Assembly (NCBI RefSeq): GCF_000143535.2 | Contig: NC_037323.1 | Coordinates: 1,550,001 to 1,614,000, forward strand | DNA: 64,000 nucleotides | From: Botrytis cinerea B05.10 | Lineage: Eukaryota > Ascomycota > Leotiomycetes > Helotiales > Sclerotiniaceae | Reading direction: 5' to 3' | In this document: in pieces, positions 1 to 11,736 of the stretch | Position numbering within the stretch: the stretch's first letter is position 1 | Layout: the number at the start of each line of letters is the position of its first letter | The notes under the pieces: generated by a model | Database searches by the model: none | What the model saw: only the letters and a program-made list of their open reading frames with translations | Told to the model about the DNA's origin: nothing | Position numbers and translations under genes: made by a program

Positions 1-3000
1 GGCTGGGTAGAGAAATCAAGAGGTCGAGGCCCGTTCACATACACTGTTGACCTAGTGGAAGGCACAAGATTTTCACTGTGAAAGTCCTGAGGGATGCTGA
101 AAGGATTTTGACAGTCTCCCAATGGATCCAAAAAACTATCGTCTTGAGAATCGAAGGCAATGTAATTGCTTTCCAAATCCCAGGCATTCCGAGGGCCTGC
201 AGAGTTGTCAAAGTTGAGACTCTTAAAATCCATGCCCGATCCCCGCTCATTGGATTCTATGGGAGCAATAGTCGGCCATCTCTCAAACTCGAAAGTGGTA
301 AATCGAGAAGGAATTGGCGCTTGTACATGATTGCCATTGAATTCGAGTAGTTTTTGGTCAGAGAAATTTGAAAACCCTGTCATTGTAGCTGCTTTTTGCG
401 TGATATCCACTCGACCTGATATTGTGAGCTATTGCTTTCGTAACAATCAATTTCACTTACGCAATTTAATTGGTCGCATGTTTTCAATCTCTTCAGGACC
501 AAAGCTATCTCTCTGTGAATGCGGGTTTTCTGAATTTTGGCCTGTACAGGGCCTTGGTCGCTTTAGTAGATTTTGTACTGGAGTCATTGCAAGGACAGGA
601 GACTTTTCAAACTCAGAGAGAGGAGAGCTTGTTCGACTACAGATTGCATCCGCTTGTAACTTGTGGCAATCGCCATTTGATATGTCCAGGCTCTCCGTTT
701 CTAGATCACCTAACGATTTAGGAGTAGCTTGCGTGGTTGCAGCAGATATTTCATCCCCGCCAAGTCCATGGGGCTCAGTAAGGGTCATTTCGTCGCATTC
801 TGGGTTTGTGATTTTTTGTTGGTTGCAACTATGTCTGAACATTTGCTTGCGGCCAAACCAGCTTCCACATTTAGAGCACACTTTACAAACTAAGGTCATT
901 GGTTAGCTCATGGTTCAACATAGTACGTAGCTCTGCCATACTTTTCATTTTTTGGTGTTTGGTAACGCCCTCACTGGATGTAAACATCGCCCCACACTTT
1001 TCACAACTTGAGGACTTCGGTATCGCTGATCTTATTTCAGTTTCATCGACTGTAGAGATGTCGTAGAGATCTCCAGTTTCTATGTCAAGAGGGACGTTGC
1101 AATCCGTCTTAGGAGAATTGACATCCTTCACTTCGCGAGGAATGTTATCTCCCACCCCAAGAGCTCTGCCTTCTTGGCGATTCAACCTTGTTGATCTCCT
1201 GTTGGATTCTTGTCTTGATTTACTAGAATCTTTTTGTTGTAATTCTACTTCCGCAACCGTTGTCACTCTATTAGCATCGATTTTTCTTTTTGCGACTTCT
1301 ACCAAAAATTCAAGGGGAGATGTTTTTATTCCCTTGGTACCGCTCAATTCCGCATCGAATATTTTGTTCTTTTGATGTCGTTTATGTTTAGCAATGTCCG
1401 ACTTTCGAGTATATTTCTCATTGCATACACAACAAGGAGCTTGGCACCATACAGGTCCTGCATTCTATTAGTTCCAATAGTTCAAATACAAGGTAACTTA
1501 CTTTTCTTCAAGTGCTCTTCGAGCATTGCTCCTGGGTACAGGTTCAAGCAGGTCGAGCAATAGGATTCCGATTTTCTAGGCGTCTCACCACATTGCTTGA
1601 GTGTTTCCTGGGAATACTTATCTGTCTGATTAACGATCGATGGCCTAATACCCCGCTGCAATCTATTCTTCGTGGCGAACTTTATAATATTCGTCGTATC
1701 ACCAACGTATGCATTGATTCGATAGCGTTCTGCATTTCTTTCGGGGGTTTGTTTTTTTCCAAGTACAGTTTTTGATAGTGAATTGATTTCTTCATCGACA
1801 TCCCAACGACTTTTGTCAAATTCTGAACAATTATTAGCCCAGTCTATTATTCTCTGTCCAAATGAGTGATGACTTACCCTTTGAAACTACTACTTCACTT
1901 CTAAGACAGGACTTTTCCTCGCGAACTTGTCCCTCATGCACGATGAAATTGCTTGGGTTTACCATCCCTGCAGGATAATTCTGTTCTGAGGCAGTCTCCA
2001 TTTCATAAACATATAGAGAGGCATGTCTCCAAACTTCGCAAGCTAAATCTTTCTCTGATGGCTTGGATGCAGCAAGGCTTTCAAGAACCTCTAAAGCTTC
2101 AGTTGTTGCTGTTCCTGGTGGATATATAATGAATTCATACTGCTGCTCAGTGGCAACAGTACTGGCTTTGAAAGTCAAGGCTGTTATAAACAACGTTCCA
2201 ACTGTGCCTTCTACATCAACCCATATGCTATTGAGAACTTTTTCAGAATTATGCGGAGGATTGCAAAGAGGAGCGATGGCCTTGGAAAATCTCGACACAA
2301 GATTTTGTGTTTCTTCGCGCAAATCATTCTCCGAAAAAGAGGGGTCCCGTATTATGCTGATGTAGCTCTCCAGAGCAAGCTTGCGAGCACATTTCCAGTC
2401 GCCTAGATTGAAGTATTGAACAATTAGCATGCTGCAACAAACAAAGGAAACTTGACTTCGTGTTATACCTTTTTGTGAAATAACTTTCATTTGCGCTAAT
2501 GACAAGCGATTTTCCTTGAATGCTGGAAATTCTGTCATGAAAATCCACTGCTTCACCGCTGCCAATGCGAGACCACGAAGCAAGAGCTGTGGATCTAGAC
2601 CCCTCATAAGTTTTTCGAGCCCTAATTTCATTTCAGTACCATACAAAAGATGGAAAAGATGTTGGAGATCAGCATTGGTGTCTGTAATATCCGCATTGGT
2701 GCGTAGGCTAATGCCGTTCTTGTGCATTATGGACTCCAGGGCCAATCCCATTCTTTCCATGAACGAACCGATGTGTTTGGAACTGAGTCGCACTTCAAGC
2801 TGCCCGTCGAGATTTCTGAAACCTGCATCTTTTTCCAACTCTTTGATTCGTTGAACTTGTTGCCAGTTTTGTTGTAGAAGGGCGTAACAAATGGTCTCGG
2901 TTGGACCGCTGCTGATCTCTCGTCGGTTCCGTGCATCAATCAAATTTGAGTTTTGTGCCTTGATTTCGATAAGCTGAGATTTCAACTTCTGGTTCTCTTT

Positions 3001-3369
3001 CTGAGAATTGATGGCGACCATTTTCCAGTTTTCAAAGCACTCGTCTGAGGATGAATCTATTTGAGATTGGGAATTGATATTGGAATGAAGTCCATTCTCA
3101 AGATTCTGGCGGGTTTCTTGACCCTTGTGTGAGCTTTGGTGATCTTGAATTGCGTCTTCTGGGGACCAAGGCGTATTTGGCGGGGCCAAGGTGGAATGCA
3201 TCGATTGGGTATTCTGGGTGGTAACTTCAATGTTTTCTTCTCTCTGGGCAGATATGCTTTCCAGTTGGGTTTTGAGGATATAATCTTCACGGCTGCCGAA
3301 AAGAAAGTTCTTGGGAAATTCCTTAGATTTCATCATGATGATTAAGTATGAGGTATTTCTAGGTGTCAA
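1..3369 (-). CDS. C2H2-type zinc-finger protein, 3' end beyond the left edge (partial)
   Basis: Five exons can be joined in frame on the minus strand: 3369-1878, 1822-1502, 1457-942, 889-461 and 415 to the window edge, where the frame is still open. The first ATG is at 3369; an in-frame ATG-ATG pair about 12 codons later could be the true start. The N-terminal ~490 residues are polar and hydrophilic, with a likely coiled stretch near 120-200 and no domain I recognise. Downstream lie several short Cys/His clusters: YCSTCLNLYPG...H, CCVCNEKYTRKSDIAKHKRH (a good C2H2 finger), CEKCGAMFTSSEGVTKHQ and CSKCGSWFGRKQMFRHSC. The last is created across the 942/889 intron. The tail is acidic and Ser/Asn-rich. 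The fingers suggest a nucleic-acid-binding nuclear protein, perhaps a regulator. The function is unknown and I cannot assign a family. Confidence 0.6.
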
Positions 3370-5302
3370 GTTTCACTCGTATGTGGTTCGGCCATCAGTT
3401 TTCAGTTGTTACAGATTGGATTGCTCTATTTATCTATCCAGCTAGTATCAATTTCCCATCAAAATTTCAGCAAGACATAAGTGACTTTCTTATTTGAAGC
3501 AAAACGAAGAGTGTGGGAGTAGGGGTTCAATATCGGCCAGGGTCTCATCGAACTGCTTTATGATTCATCATTTCAGGCTCCCGGCACTTGTAAGCCCGCG
3601 AGACATCGATAAGTTCAATTGGTGCTGGATCATTGAACGAATTAATCGCGCACATGGCGGAATCACAAACGCGAAACGCAGCAAACGGAAATTTCTTGGC
3701 GTTACACAGCCTTCAGATTTGTACTACACGCAACCCTCAAACCAATGAACCTTACATTTGAAGAGATTTTCATTTGAGGACTGCTTGTTTTGACAGTGTA
3801 TCGATCGATTGGTTCAAACCAGTGCAGGTACCGAGCCGGATAACTAAACAGAAGAAGCGCTTTGCAGCAAATAGCTTATCTCGACTGGTCTTGTTATCAA
3901 ACGAGAATCCAGCTAGATGGGAAGTGGCATTTACAGACGTACATGCGTGCCTGCACATTAAACGGAGTTCTCCATGTCGAGCCGGGAGATAACATCGACT
4001 TTTGTTTTTCTCATCCTTCCTATTTGCTTCTTTTGTATGTGTGTATATCATATCGTAGCTTCTATCTTTTTTGACGATTGGGTTGAACTTGCGTAGGCAA
4101 CACGAGTATTTCTACATGGGGAAGATCTCTTTATTTTTTTTGCAATGAAGTACCCCCAAAGTTTCCTCTTTATCAAAGATGGTGTAACTCCACCCCCCTC
4201 GAGTTGTGTTTCTGCTTATATGTATATTCAAGTGACTGCACAAGATTTGTCGCCAACTGAGAGGTTATCCTCATCTTAGCTAATTATCTGTAAACGGCCG
4301 ATCCGACTGAAATTAGTAAATACGGGACATTTACTAACGGGAAAAGCTGCAACAACCGGCACCGAAAGAATCAGGCCGGCGCACTATCTATACTCTGACT
4401 CATCATAGAGCAGCTTTCCGTTCCTACCCAATATAAGAAAATCTGGTTCCGACGGAGTCGGGATGTGACATTCGTATTCCTTGAAGGTTATTATATTAAT
4501 AGCCAAATAGATACGGCACTGAAGATCTCCCGCACAGCTTTACTCGCGGAATTTAATTTGTTCGGAAGATTTAGTAGTTTACGCCAAACGACAAGTTCCC
4601 GCTGCGACAGTCATGTTCTCTTGAAGTGGGCTTTTGTTGGCCTGATCCGAGGACTACTCTTCGATCATTCGAACCTCGTTGGTAAGTTTGATGTGGCTTT
4701 TCTTCTTGTTGGTTCATAATGCTTCTATGCCTTTTGCATGTAATCATCGATCGTGGAAATCTTCATGGCTCATACTAGCGTGGTAGGTCCACCGAGTGAA
4801 TGAAGAATACAGCGCCGGTTATAGCGTTCATATAAAATTTTTACGTGATGATAAATCAATATTGACCTTGCTTGTGTATGATCTCTTTTTTAGGCTGATG
4901 CGTAGTAAATAATTAGTTCTGAGTACACGATTCGTTGCTCTCAAAAAACTATGGTGTTCTTGTATTAAGGCTTTCTGTCTGGTATTCTTCCATATACGCA
5001 CATCTAACAGCCTTGTACTTCACATGTGATAGGGTGCATCGTGCATCATGTATCAATTTACCGGCCCTGTCAATCTTGTATGCGAATTTCGCGCCAATCT
5101 TCACTCATTCTCTCAGACCAAGTACAAAATGACGAAAGCTATCACAAAAACTTGTGGCTCCTCACCCCGATCATGCACAAGGAGTTTCGGGCGGGAAATG
5201 TTACAATGAAATTAAAAACCTATCAGACTGTCAAGTGAGTTGAAGAAAAGGAGATGGTGAGCAGTGATATCCACAAATTGACTTCTGTACTGAAACTTCT
5301 CA
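3370..5302. other. Intergenic stretch without a supported gene
   Basis: Short open frames occur on both strands, but none shows a recognisable domain, plausible splicing into neighbours or codon continuity. There is a short poly-T run near 4132-4141. Much of this DNA probably belongs to the upstream region of the minus-strand zinc-finger gene and to the decayed 5' part of the phosphotransferase-like fragment to its right. Confidence 0.5.
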
Positions 5303-5594
5303 GATAGTACGGGCTCTCGGGGAAGAAAATTTAGCGAGAAACAATCGTTCCGTGTTCACGTATTCGGATCTTCATTGGTCGAGTATCTTGGTAGATCAAG
5401 GAAAACTGTCTGGGATTATAGATTGGGAATGCGCAGGGTTTCTGCCAGAATATTGGGAGTTCACCAAGGCTATGTGTAAAATCTTGTTGCACGAGAATAA
5501 GATGGAGCTTATGAGGAGGGCATTTGGGAATGAGTATGAGAAAGAATTAAAGGCCGAAATGAAGTTGTGGGAGATGACACCTTTTGGTTGTTAA
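5303..5594 (+). pseudogene. Aminoglycoside phosphotransferase (APH/choline-kinase-like) C-terminal fragment
   Basis: The frame reads ...FTYSDLHWSSILVD...GIIDWECAGFLPEYWEFTKA. This matches the catalytic loop and Mg-binding segment of fungal APH-family (PF01636-type) kinases, which normally read HGDLHxxNI(L/M)VD and GIIDWExAG. The catalytic His-Gly preceding Asp is Tyr-Ser here, and the conserved Asn five residues later is Ser, so the phosphotransfer loop looks damaged. The Asp of IDWE remains. The ATP-binding N-lobe that should precede this is not found: upstream frames (about 5060-5300) contain stops in all readings I tried. Families of this kind run to about 250-400 residues, and only about 95 are left here. 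I read it as a truncated, decayed copy. A short spliced gene is possible but less likely. Confidence 0.6.
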
Positions 5595-6122
5595 AGTTGA
5601 TGAGTTGTTTCTGGAAGTTGAAAATCGGAATGTGTAACCTGTGAGAATCTGAAAATCAGTCTGATACTTTATGATATGGGTGGAGATTCTCATGATTGAG
5701 GAATACTGTGTCTGGAAGACTTGAAGATTGGCACAAATTAGTTTTGGTCATTAGATTTGGACTCTTAGAGCTTTTTACTCTATCTGAAAATTGTGGTTAA
5801 CGATGAGAATGTGGTACTGATGTTGCACAAGCTTTTCCCAGCAGTCGGTATAGTATTTATTGGAAAACATTTAATACTCATAGTTTCTGCGTAGACTTGA
5901 GATTTTAAAAGTATCACCATACCAGACCGCTTCAATAACCCAAATCATCTCGTTAGCTCAAATCGGTTTGTTGTTTCAAAGCTTTTAAATATATCAAAAA
6001 AGTTTATGAATTTTGAAATTCTCACCGACTACCTAATGGCTCTAAGCCTTTGCGTTACCGAGCCTTCATCTTCCTTTATTCTTCTACTTCCTCCAGCCAC
6101 CTCATCAATAGAAGATAGATGA
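5595..6122. other. Intergenic, no gene seen
   Basis: AT-rich DNA between the phosphotransferase fragment and the 3' end of the minus-strand gene at 6123. No open frame of interest, repeat or RNA gene was recognised. Confidence 0.5.
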
Positions 6123-6590
6123 TCAAAATTTGCAGTAATCGCTTTGTTGGATGACCCTTCCTCTATTTCCCGCAAGATTCAGACATTCCCGTTCGATGTT
6201 TTCCACGCCATCATCCTTCAACTTGACAATTCCTTCTTTATCCAGAACTTCGAGCGCTTCCAAAACCCAAGTCCGACAAGTAGTCCATTCATGAATATGT
6301 ACCCGACTCAATAATTCTCCTAGCCTATCCCACTGCGCAGGCTTAACAATAGCAATCTTCAATGCTGCAAGCACATTGATGGCTCTTCTTATATCCGGAC
6401 TGCGTGTATCCTCGTACGAAAACCTACCCGGACTATTTCTGTCAGTGACATGGAAATATTGTCCCACATCGTCTGGTTTGGCAACATCATCTTTCCATAG
6501 ATAAATCCCCCAGTGGAATAGATCCACCTCGCTTTCGAGCGCGTTCAGTGTGATGTATAGACTTTCGCGGTCTAGAATCAAGGGGGCCAT
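6123..6590 (-). CDS. Conserved-looking fungal protein of unknown function, 155 aa
   Basis: A single-exon frame begins at ATG 6590 and stops at 6123. The N-terminus, LYITLNALESEVDLFHWGIYLW, has the beta-strand/His-Trp pattern seen in a broad group of small fungal proteins of unknown function, annotated as DUF families (DUF6914/DUF7770-like). My assignment is by pattern memory only. The C-terminal half is helical and charged (TCRTWVLEALEVLDKEGIV). There is no signal peptide or membrane segment. Balanced composition and the absence of low complexity support a real protein. A 5' extension through an intron cannot be excluded. The function is unknown; the cytosol is the default location. Confidence 0.55.
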   Translation of the reverse strand: MAPLILDRESLYITLNALESEVDLFHWGIYLWKDDVAKPDDVGQYFHVTDRNSPGRFSYEDTRSPDIRRAINVLAALKIAIVKPAQWDRLGELLSRVHIHEWTTCRTWVLEALEVLDKEGIVKLKDDGVENIERECLNLAGNRGRVIQQSDYCKF

Positions 6591-8112
6591 CTGTGATTCG
6601 ATATCTGGCTTCGTTTCGCGAAAGAGATCGTCAGGGGCGAGAGCAGGGTGAGTGGAATGTAGAACTGAAGCTCAGTGAGTGAGCGAGTACGCAAAGAATT
6701 TAGCAAAATTTGATTAAGGAATCGCAAAGGGAAGAGAGATCAGGTAAGAAGACATGGGATGGACAATCATGAAGGTAGTCAGTCATATTGTGGGTGATTG
6801 GTTGAAATTTGCTTGTGCGGAATAGTCGTTTTGTTTAGCAGTAACTTATTATTTTACAGATTTACACGCAATTGTGATTCTCATCGATAATGATCTATGA
6901 CTAATAATATTCGTAGTGTCTAATAAGTAGTCACTACAAACTCCTCGCTGAATAGATATACCCATTCCCCTACCTACCCACCTTACGCGAGCCGCAGCCC
7001 ACAGGTGTTTGTGCACTGTCCAATCAAGAATAAGAATAAGACAACGTTAATATTAACATACTCCAATCCTGACAAAATATCAGCAGCTCCAAAGCCAACA
7101 CTACATTATGGAGGGCTCCTCTGACTTAAATTGAGCATATGTATTATATAACATCTACTATCGGTTCCGCCAACGTTCGACACAATCTCAGTCGCGGATC
7201 TGACCCAACTGATCATTCACTCCTGAAGCTTTTTTCCCTCAAGATGCATTTGAAGACCCGAACTTGCCGCATAATCTATACAGTCAATAATTGACCGAGA
7301 CAAGAATAACGTGGAAAATAAATTGTGCCGATTCAAAAAAAAAAAAAAAATATCATTGGAGGAAGTTCGCTAACCAGTGTTAATTTAATTTGACGACCAG
7401 TCTTTGGGGGACTATGCTGATGATAAAGAACACGATTTATAGCTAGATAGGGTAACACAAATCAAGTCAACAGGCATGTCAAACCAAATAGATATTCATT
7501 CGAGTAATCAGATACAGAAATCCGGAAAGGAGAATATACGCTTCACACTATCGTACTAGTATAAACCAAGATCTTTTAAAATTTGCCCCGTGAATAAATC
7601 GAACTCTTTGATAATTTAATATTCTATTCCACTTAACCCATAATGAAGTTTCTACTAAACTACAACGTACAAACATGTTATCAGATTTTTGTACGAGGTT
7701 TGACTAACTATAAGAAAGAGATTCCAGAATCAGATCAGTTTCCGCCCCAGCACGAGAGAGATTTCGAAAGAGAACGTCGACACCTGAGAAATCAAGCACA
7801 TGTATTTTGAGACGAGAGAAAATTGTGGAATCGGCCATACGATAATATATGACTATGCAATTGTGATTACCGTGTTGAGTGCAGAAGCCGCAAACGCTCT
7901 TCGAATCTAGACTTCTCTGAGTTGATTTCGCCCAGGCCAAGCTTAGACGTTCATACCTTCCTTCCCTTCTGTCGCTCCGACTTTCCAGGTACTCAACCCA
8001 TATATTTCATACCGCGCTGGTCAACTTGACATATATCTAAGCAGCATACATCAAGACCGACTTTGGAAATCTTTGAAGAATCAGACAATGCTTCTGGGCT
8101 CATCTAAGCTTT
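6591..8112. other. Intergenic stretch, short A-run, no supported gene
   Basis: This holds a 16-base A-run near 7336-7351 and AT-rich spacer. A 78-codon minus-strand frame (7940-7704) has ordinary composition but no recognisable domain, and I do not call it. The right part may be the 3' region of the broken HET gene. Confidence 0.4.
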
Positions 8113-9590
8113 CTAAAGATTGCTATTTTTCATCCGTGATGGTACGAAGATTCCTTCTTCCAGTTCATCCTCCTCTATCTGGACGGTTTCAACCTCGAGC
8201 AAGAAGTCGATAGAGAAATGGGTTCCAGAATAATCATCCACATCCTCATCCTCATCCTCATCCTCATCCTCATCCTCATCCCCACACAGCAAGACGCAAA
8301 TTTCCAGAGGACCCCTTTAATTCTCGAAGTATTCTGCTAGTGCTTTCCCGAGTAGTCCACAAATGGTAAGCCAGCCATCCGCAACTTCGGCAGTCAGCTC
8401 CTTCCCAAAAGCTTACAGCACACTTCCAAGAACTCAGCACACAGAATTCTGCACTCTTGATCTCCTCGTATTTGGGTGGGTAATCGGCTGCAACCCAGCT
8501 CCGACTAGGCGCGCGATATCTCAATGGCAAGCCTGGTGGATAGCAATTGGATCCGAGGTTCTCCAAAGGAACCCCCTGAAGGAGATTTCTACGCCACAGC
8601 CCTGCTAGACAGTCGACTCCAAGTTGCCGTTGAAAAAATCCGGCAATTCCAGAGATAGCAGGCAGTCGGTCCCCTGGTTGCGTCAGACGTTTGGAGACGT
8701 AGCATGTAACAATCTCAGTCGCCAACAACAGTAAATAAATTCTGCATGTTTGCCGTTAACTTCAAGCCCAATGATGCAAATTGTATGTATGATTTGAGTC
8801 CCCTTTATTGTCGCCTACACCGCACTCGCATCTTCACACTTCTTTACACTCCCATAATAGTTCGGCTTCGTTGGATAAAAGAACTCGCCGGTCGAGTAAC
8901 CGTTCCTGACACGCCCATGCCTGTTCCGACAGAGGACCATCGTAAAAGACGGTGAGACGTTGATTATTGCGGAACACCCGAGACTGCATCCTCAAACAAA
9001 GAGGATCATTATTCCAATTGAAATCAATGATGTGGCAGTAGCTGGATGGACGCTCACGAAGCATACCAAGCTCATGACCGGGAGAAATAGACGCAGCAAG
9101 CACAAGTAAGACATTGCCGTAAACCGTTGACATACGATCGGCTTCTCGTCTCCATTCCATGACGTTGTTTTGGATTATACATATACATACGGAATCAATC
9201 CAAAGGTATCTTATTCCAAGGTCCCGACAGATGCGCACAGCATCGCGAAAGGTTTGGGATAAACTTTGTAAGGATATACCTCTAAACACAGAATCGATAT
9301 TCTCAGAGCTAGTCATAAATTATTGGTATTTCCCCCGCGGCCGAGCGAGGACTTGAAGTACTGTATTTTTCTCAACCGATATCGCTGCCCTTCACCAGAC
9401 GAAGTTCTACATTACCTTCAACAGTCATGGTATCGATAATTCGAGCGGGCACTTCCGCCGAGTCCGGCAGGGACAAGCTGGCGTTGCAAGATGGATGATT
9501 TTCGAGACCTTCTTCAATCCATTTCTTGGATAGGTAGGTTTCGGGCCGTTGGGTTGTAAGTTTAGACGCTGATTTCCCCAACGACTCCAA
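8113..9590 (-). pseudogene. HET-domain (heterokaryon incompatibility) gene, disrupted
   Basis: Three minus-strand blocks, read from high to low coordinates, follow the order of fungal HET proteins (PF06985). Block 9590-9372 is the pre-domain ending in ELRLVKGSDIG. Block 9316-8834 is the HET core, with FRDAVRICRDLGIRYLWIDS, EADRMSTVYGN and the late motif QAWACQERLLDRRVL. Block 8728-8276 is the C-terminal region with SKRLTQPGDRLPAISGIAG and CLAGLWRRNLLQG. The SY-x-WG segment expected at 9372-9316 is present only in pieces in different frames, with a stop between them. The core block ends in TGA directly after LLWECKEV. The final tail crosses a GATGAG hexamer repeat in another frame and ends at 8113. 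Several independent breaks argue for a dead gene. Unspliced introns could explain one or two of them but not all. Confidence 0.7.
8241..8281. repeat. Hexanucleotide microsatellite (CATCCT)n
   Basis: About seven tandem copies of a CATCCT/GATGAG unit. On the minus strand one frame gives an alternating Asp-Glu run at the end of the broken HET gene. Another frame gives Met-Arg repeats. Confidence 0.9.
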
Positions 9591-10710
9591 GCTGCAGAAA
9601 TCAATCTCTATTACCTCAAGTTTTGAGGCAAGCAGTCAGAATCTACATCTCAAGTACTACTAGTATTCTTCCAAATCGAATCTCGTACTCTCGACGTGAA
9701 TAGTTAATTAGTCTGTTGAACCTCGCGTAATATAAGACTTTAGCTACTAATCCCGAAGAAAAAAAAAAAGAAAAAAACATACAAGGTCCCCTGATTGTCC
9801 TATAGAAATCTTCTAATGATCGTACTATAGATTTCATTTCGGTGTGATTAGGCCAAGTAGCATTCACACAAGTACAACAACCCTGATCGTATCTAACCAT
9901 GCCCTATTCCCAGCAAGCAAACCTACAGTCGAGTATAAAGCGATCTCCCAAACGTCATTCCACACTTCCATATCGAAAAAAATCCCACCTCCAACAACAC
10001 TCAGTGCAATAACTTCATAGCCCGAGCTCTTCAGCGACACAACCTGAAGTCGAATGAATATTGGGGGCAGTCAGAAGACGCAGCCACGCGCTCAGCAGAT
10101 TGATAGAGATTTGTGCCCGAGACATACACAATTCGGTGCGATCACCACGCATGCAAAAACCCCCCGTGAATGTTGCCATCGGGCAGAAATCCTTGCACGT
10201 AGAGCAAACCACCACGGGACTCACGGTCGTACACGGCAAGCTTCTAGAGAGAGAGAGAGAGAGACGTTTGACGGATGATTGAAGAATCGAATATACCGAG
10301 CGGGGTTAAGAATGCCGCGATGGGGTCTCGTCTCGTCTCGATCAGGATACCTGTTGTAAACACGTCTGAGGTTATTTCTACCAGCCATAGAAGTGTTGAA
10401 CCTTGATCGATGCCTTGACGTGAAGGTTGTGGAAAGTTCAGAATAGATAACGACAACGAAAACAACGACAACAACAATGACATTTACTCAGAGATATAAG
10501 GAGGCTAAACAGAAGACACGTGCACCCGACAGGCTCCAAAGTGCTACACATACAAGTCCTCCATCGTTATAAAGAAATAGATTGTTAGTCGAAGTCAAAG
10601 TAGAAAAAGTCGATGCAAAATCTGAGGTACTACTTGTACATGTATGTATCTTCAATATACAGTAATCATATACTTGAATCTTATTTCAAATATCGCATCT
10701 TTCACTTTCT
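9591..10710. other. Intergenic stretch with short cysteine-containing frames, not called
   Basis: Minus-strand frames at 10239-10015 (cysteine-containing, 74 codons) and 10483-10244 (hydrophobic start, 79 codons) could be read as a small secreted protein. I could not join them convincingly across the intervening GA/CT run near 10244-10264. No domain is recognised. Confidence 0.35.
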
Positions 10711-10895
10711 CTCCCTCTCCCTCTCCCTCTCCCTCTCCCTCTCCCCCCTCTCCCTCTCCCTCTCCCTCTCCCTCTCCCTCTCCCTCTCCCTCTCCCTCTC
10801 CCTCTCCCTCTCCCTCTCCCTCTCCCTCTCCCTCTCCCTCTCCCTCTCCCTCTCCCTCTCCCTCTCCCTCTCCCTCTCCCTCTCCCTCTCCCTCT
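10711..10895. repeat. Long hexamer microsatellite (CTCCCT)n
   Basis: About 185 bp of almost pure CTCCCT (minus strand GGGAGA) with one interruption near 10742-10749. All open frames over it are artefacts encoding Ser-Leu, Ser-Pro or Arg-Glu repeats. Confidence 0.97.
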
Positions 10896-10989
10896 TTCCC
10901 CCTTCCCTATTCCATCTCACCCCCCAATAAATAATTCATATTTTTCCTCCCCAAATCAACAAACAATAAAAAGAAGATCCTCCAGACTC

Positions 10990-11197
10990 ACTCACTCACT
11001 CAAAGCAAATAAATATTTCTTTTCTCTTTTTTCCCCTTCTTCCCCTTCTTCCCCTTCTTCTCCTTCTTCTCCTTCCAATCATCTCCCAATCATCTCACTC
11101 ACTCGCTCAGATTCCATACATACATATTCACACACACACATATACACATATACACACATACACACACTCACTCATACACACTTATACATATACACAT

Positions 11198-11233
<36 letters not shown>

Positions 11234-11335
11234 TCACACTCACACTTACACTCACACTTACACATATACACATTCACACTCACACACTTACACATATACA
11301 CACTCACACTCACACACACTCACATATATATTATT
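10990..11335. repeat. Pyrimidine-rich and (CA)n/(TACACA)n low-complexity tract
   Basis: CACT repeats and CTTCTTCCC-type pyrimidine repeats (10990-11075) run into imperfect CA, TACACA and CACTCA repeats (about 11125-11335). This sits beyond the 3' end of the minus-strand GH72 gene. No coding potential. Confidence 0.9.
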
Positions 11336-11736
11336 TTGTGCTTGCTGCATTTTTAAATATCGAGTATATCATCAATAGAAGATATCATTTATGAATTAAT
11401 TCAAACCCCAAAAAAGTAAATATAATTAACATACCATACCCACATACAGTATAAACCGACAGAAAAAATCACAAACACAATCCATCAACCCAAAAACAAA
11501 GAAAAAACAAAGGAAAGATAAAAAAGATTGTTTAGAATTTGATTTATATTCTGTTCTTATCCCATCCATCATGCAGAAGAATAAAGGTATCATACCACCA
11601 CTATCCATATGTTATCTTCTCAATTTATCAACTTCTCTAAAAACCTAATGTCTGATACGAAACATACATCCAATCCATCTTCACCTCAATTTTATGCATC
11701 CATCCCAACCATTAAATTATACACGCCACCTTAAAT

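Noticed and set aside
10613..10934. Overlapping open frames across the CTCCCT tract
   Set aside because: They encode only Ser-Leu, Ser-Pro or Arg-Glu dipeptide runs and exist on both strands because the hexamer has no stop codon.
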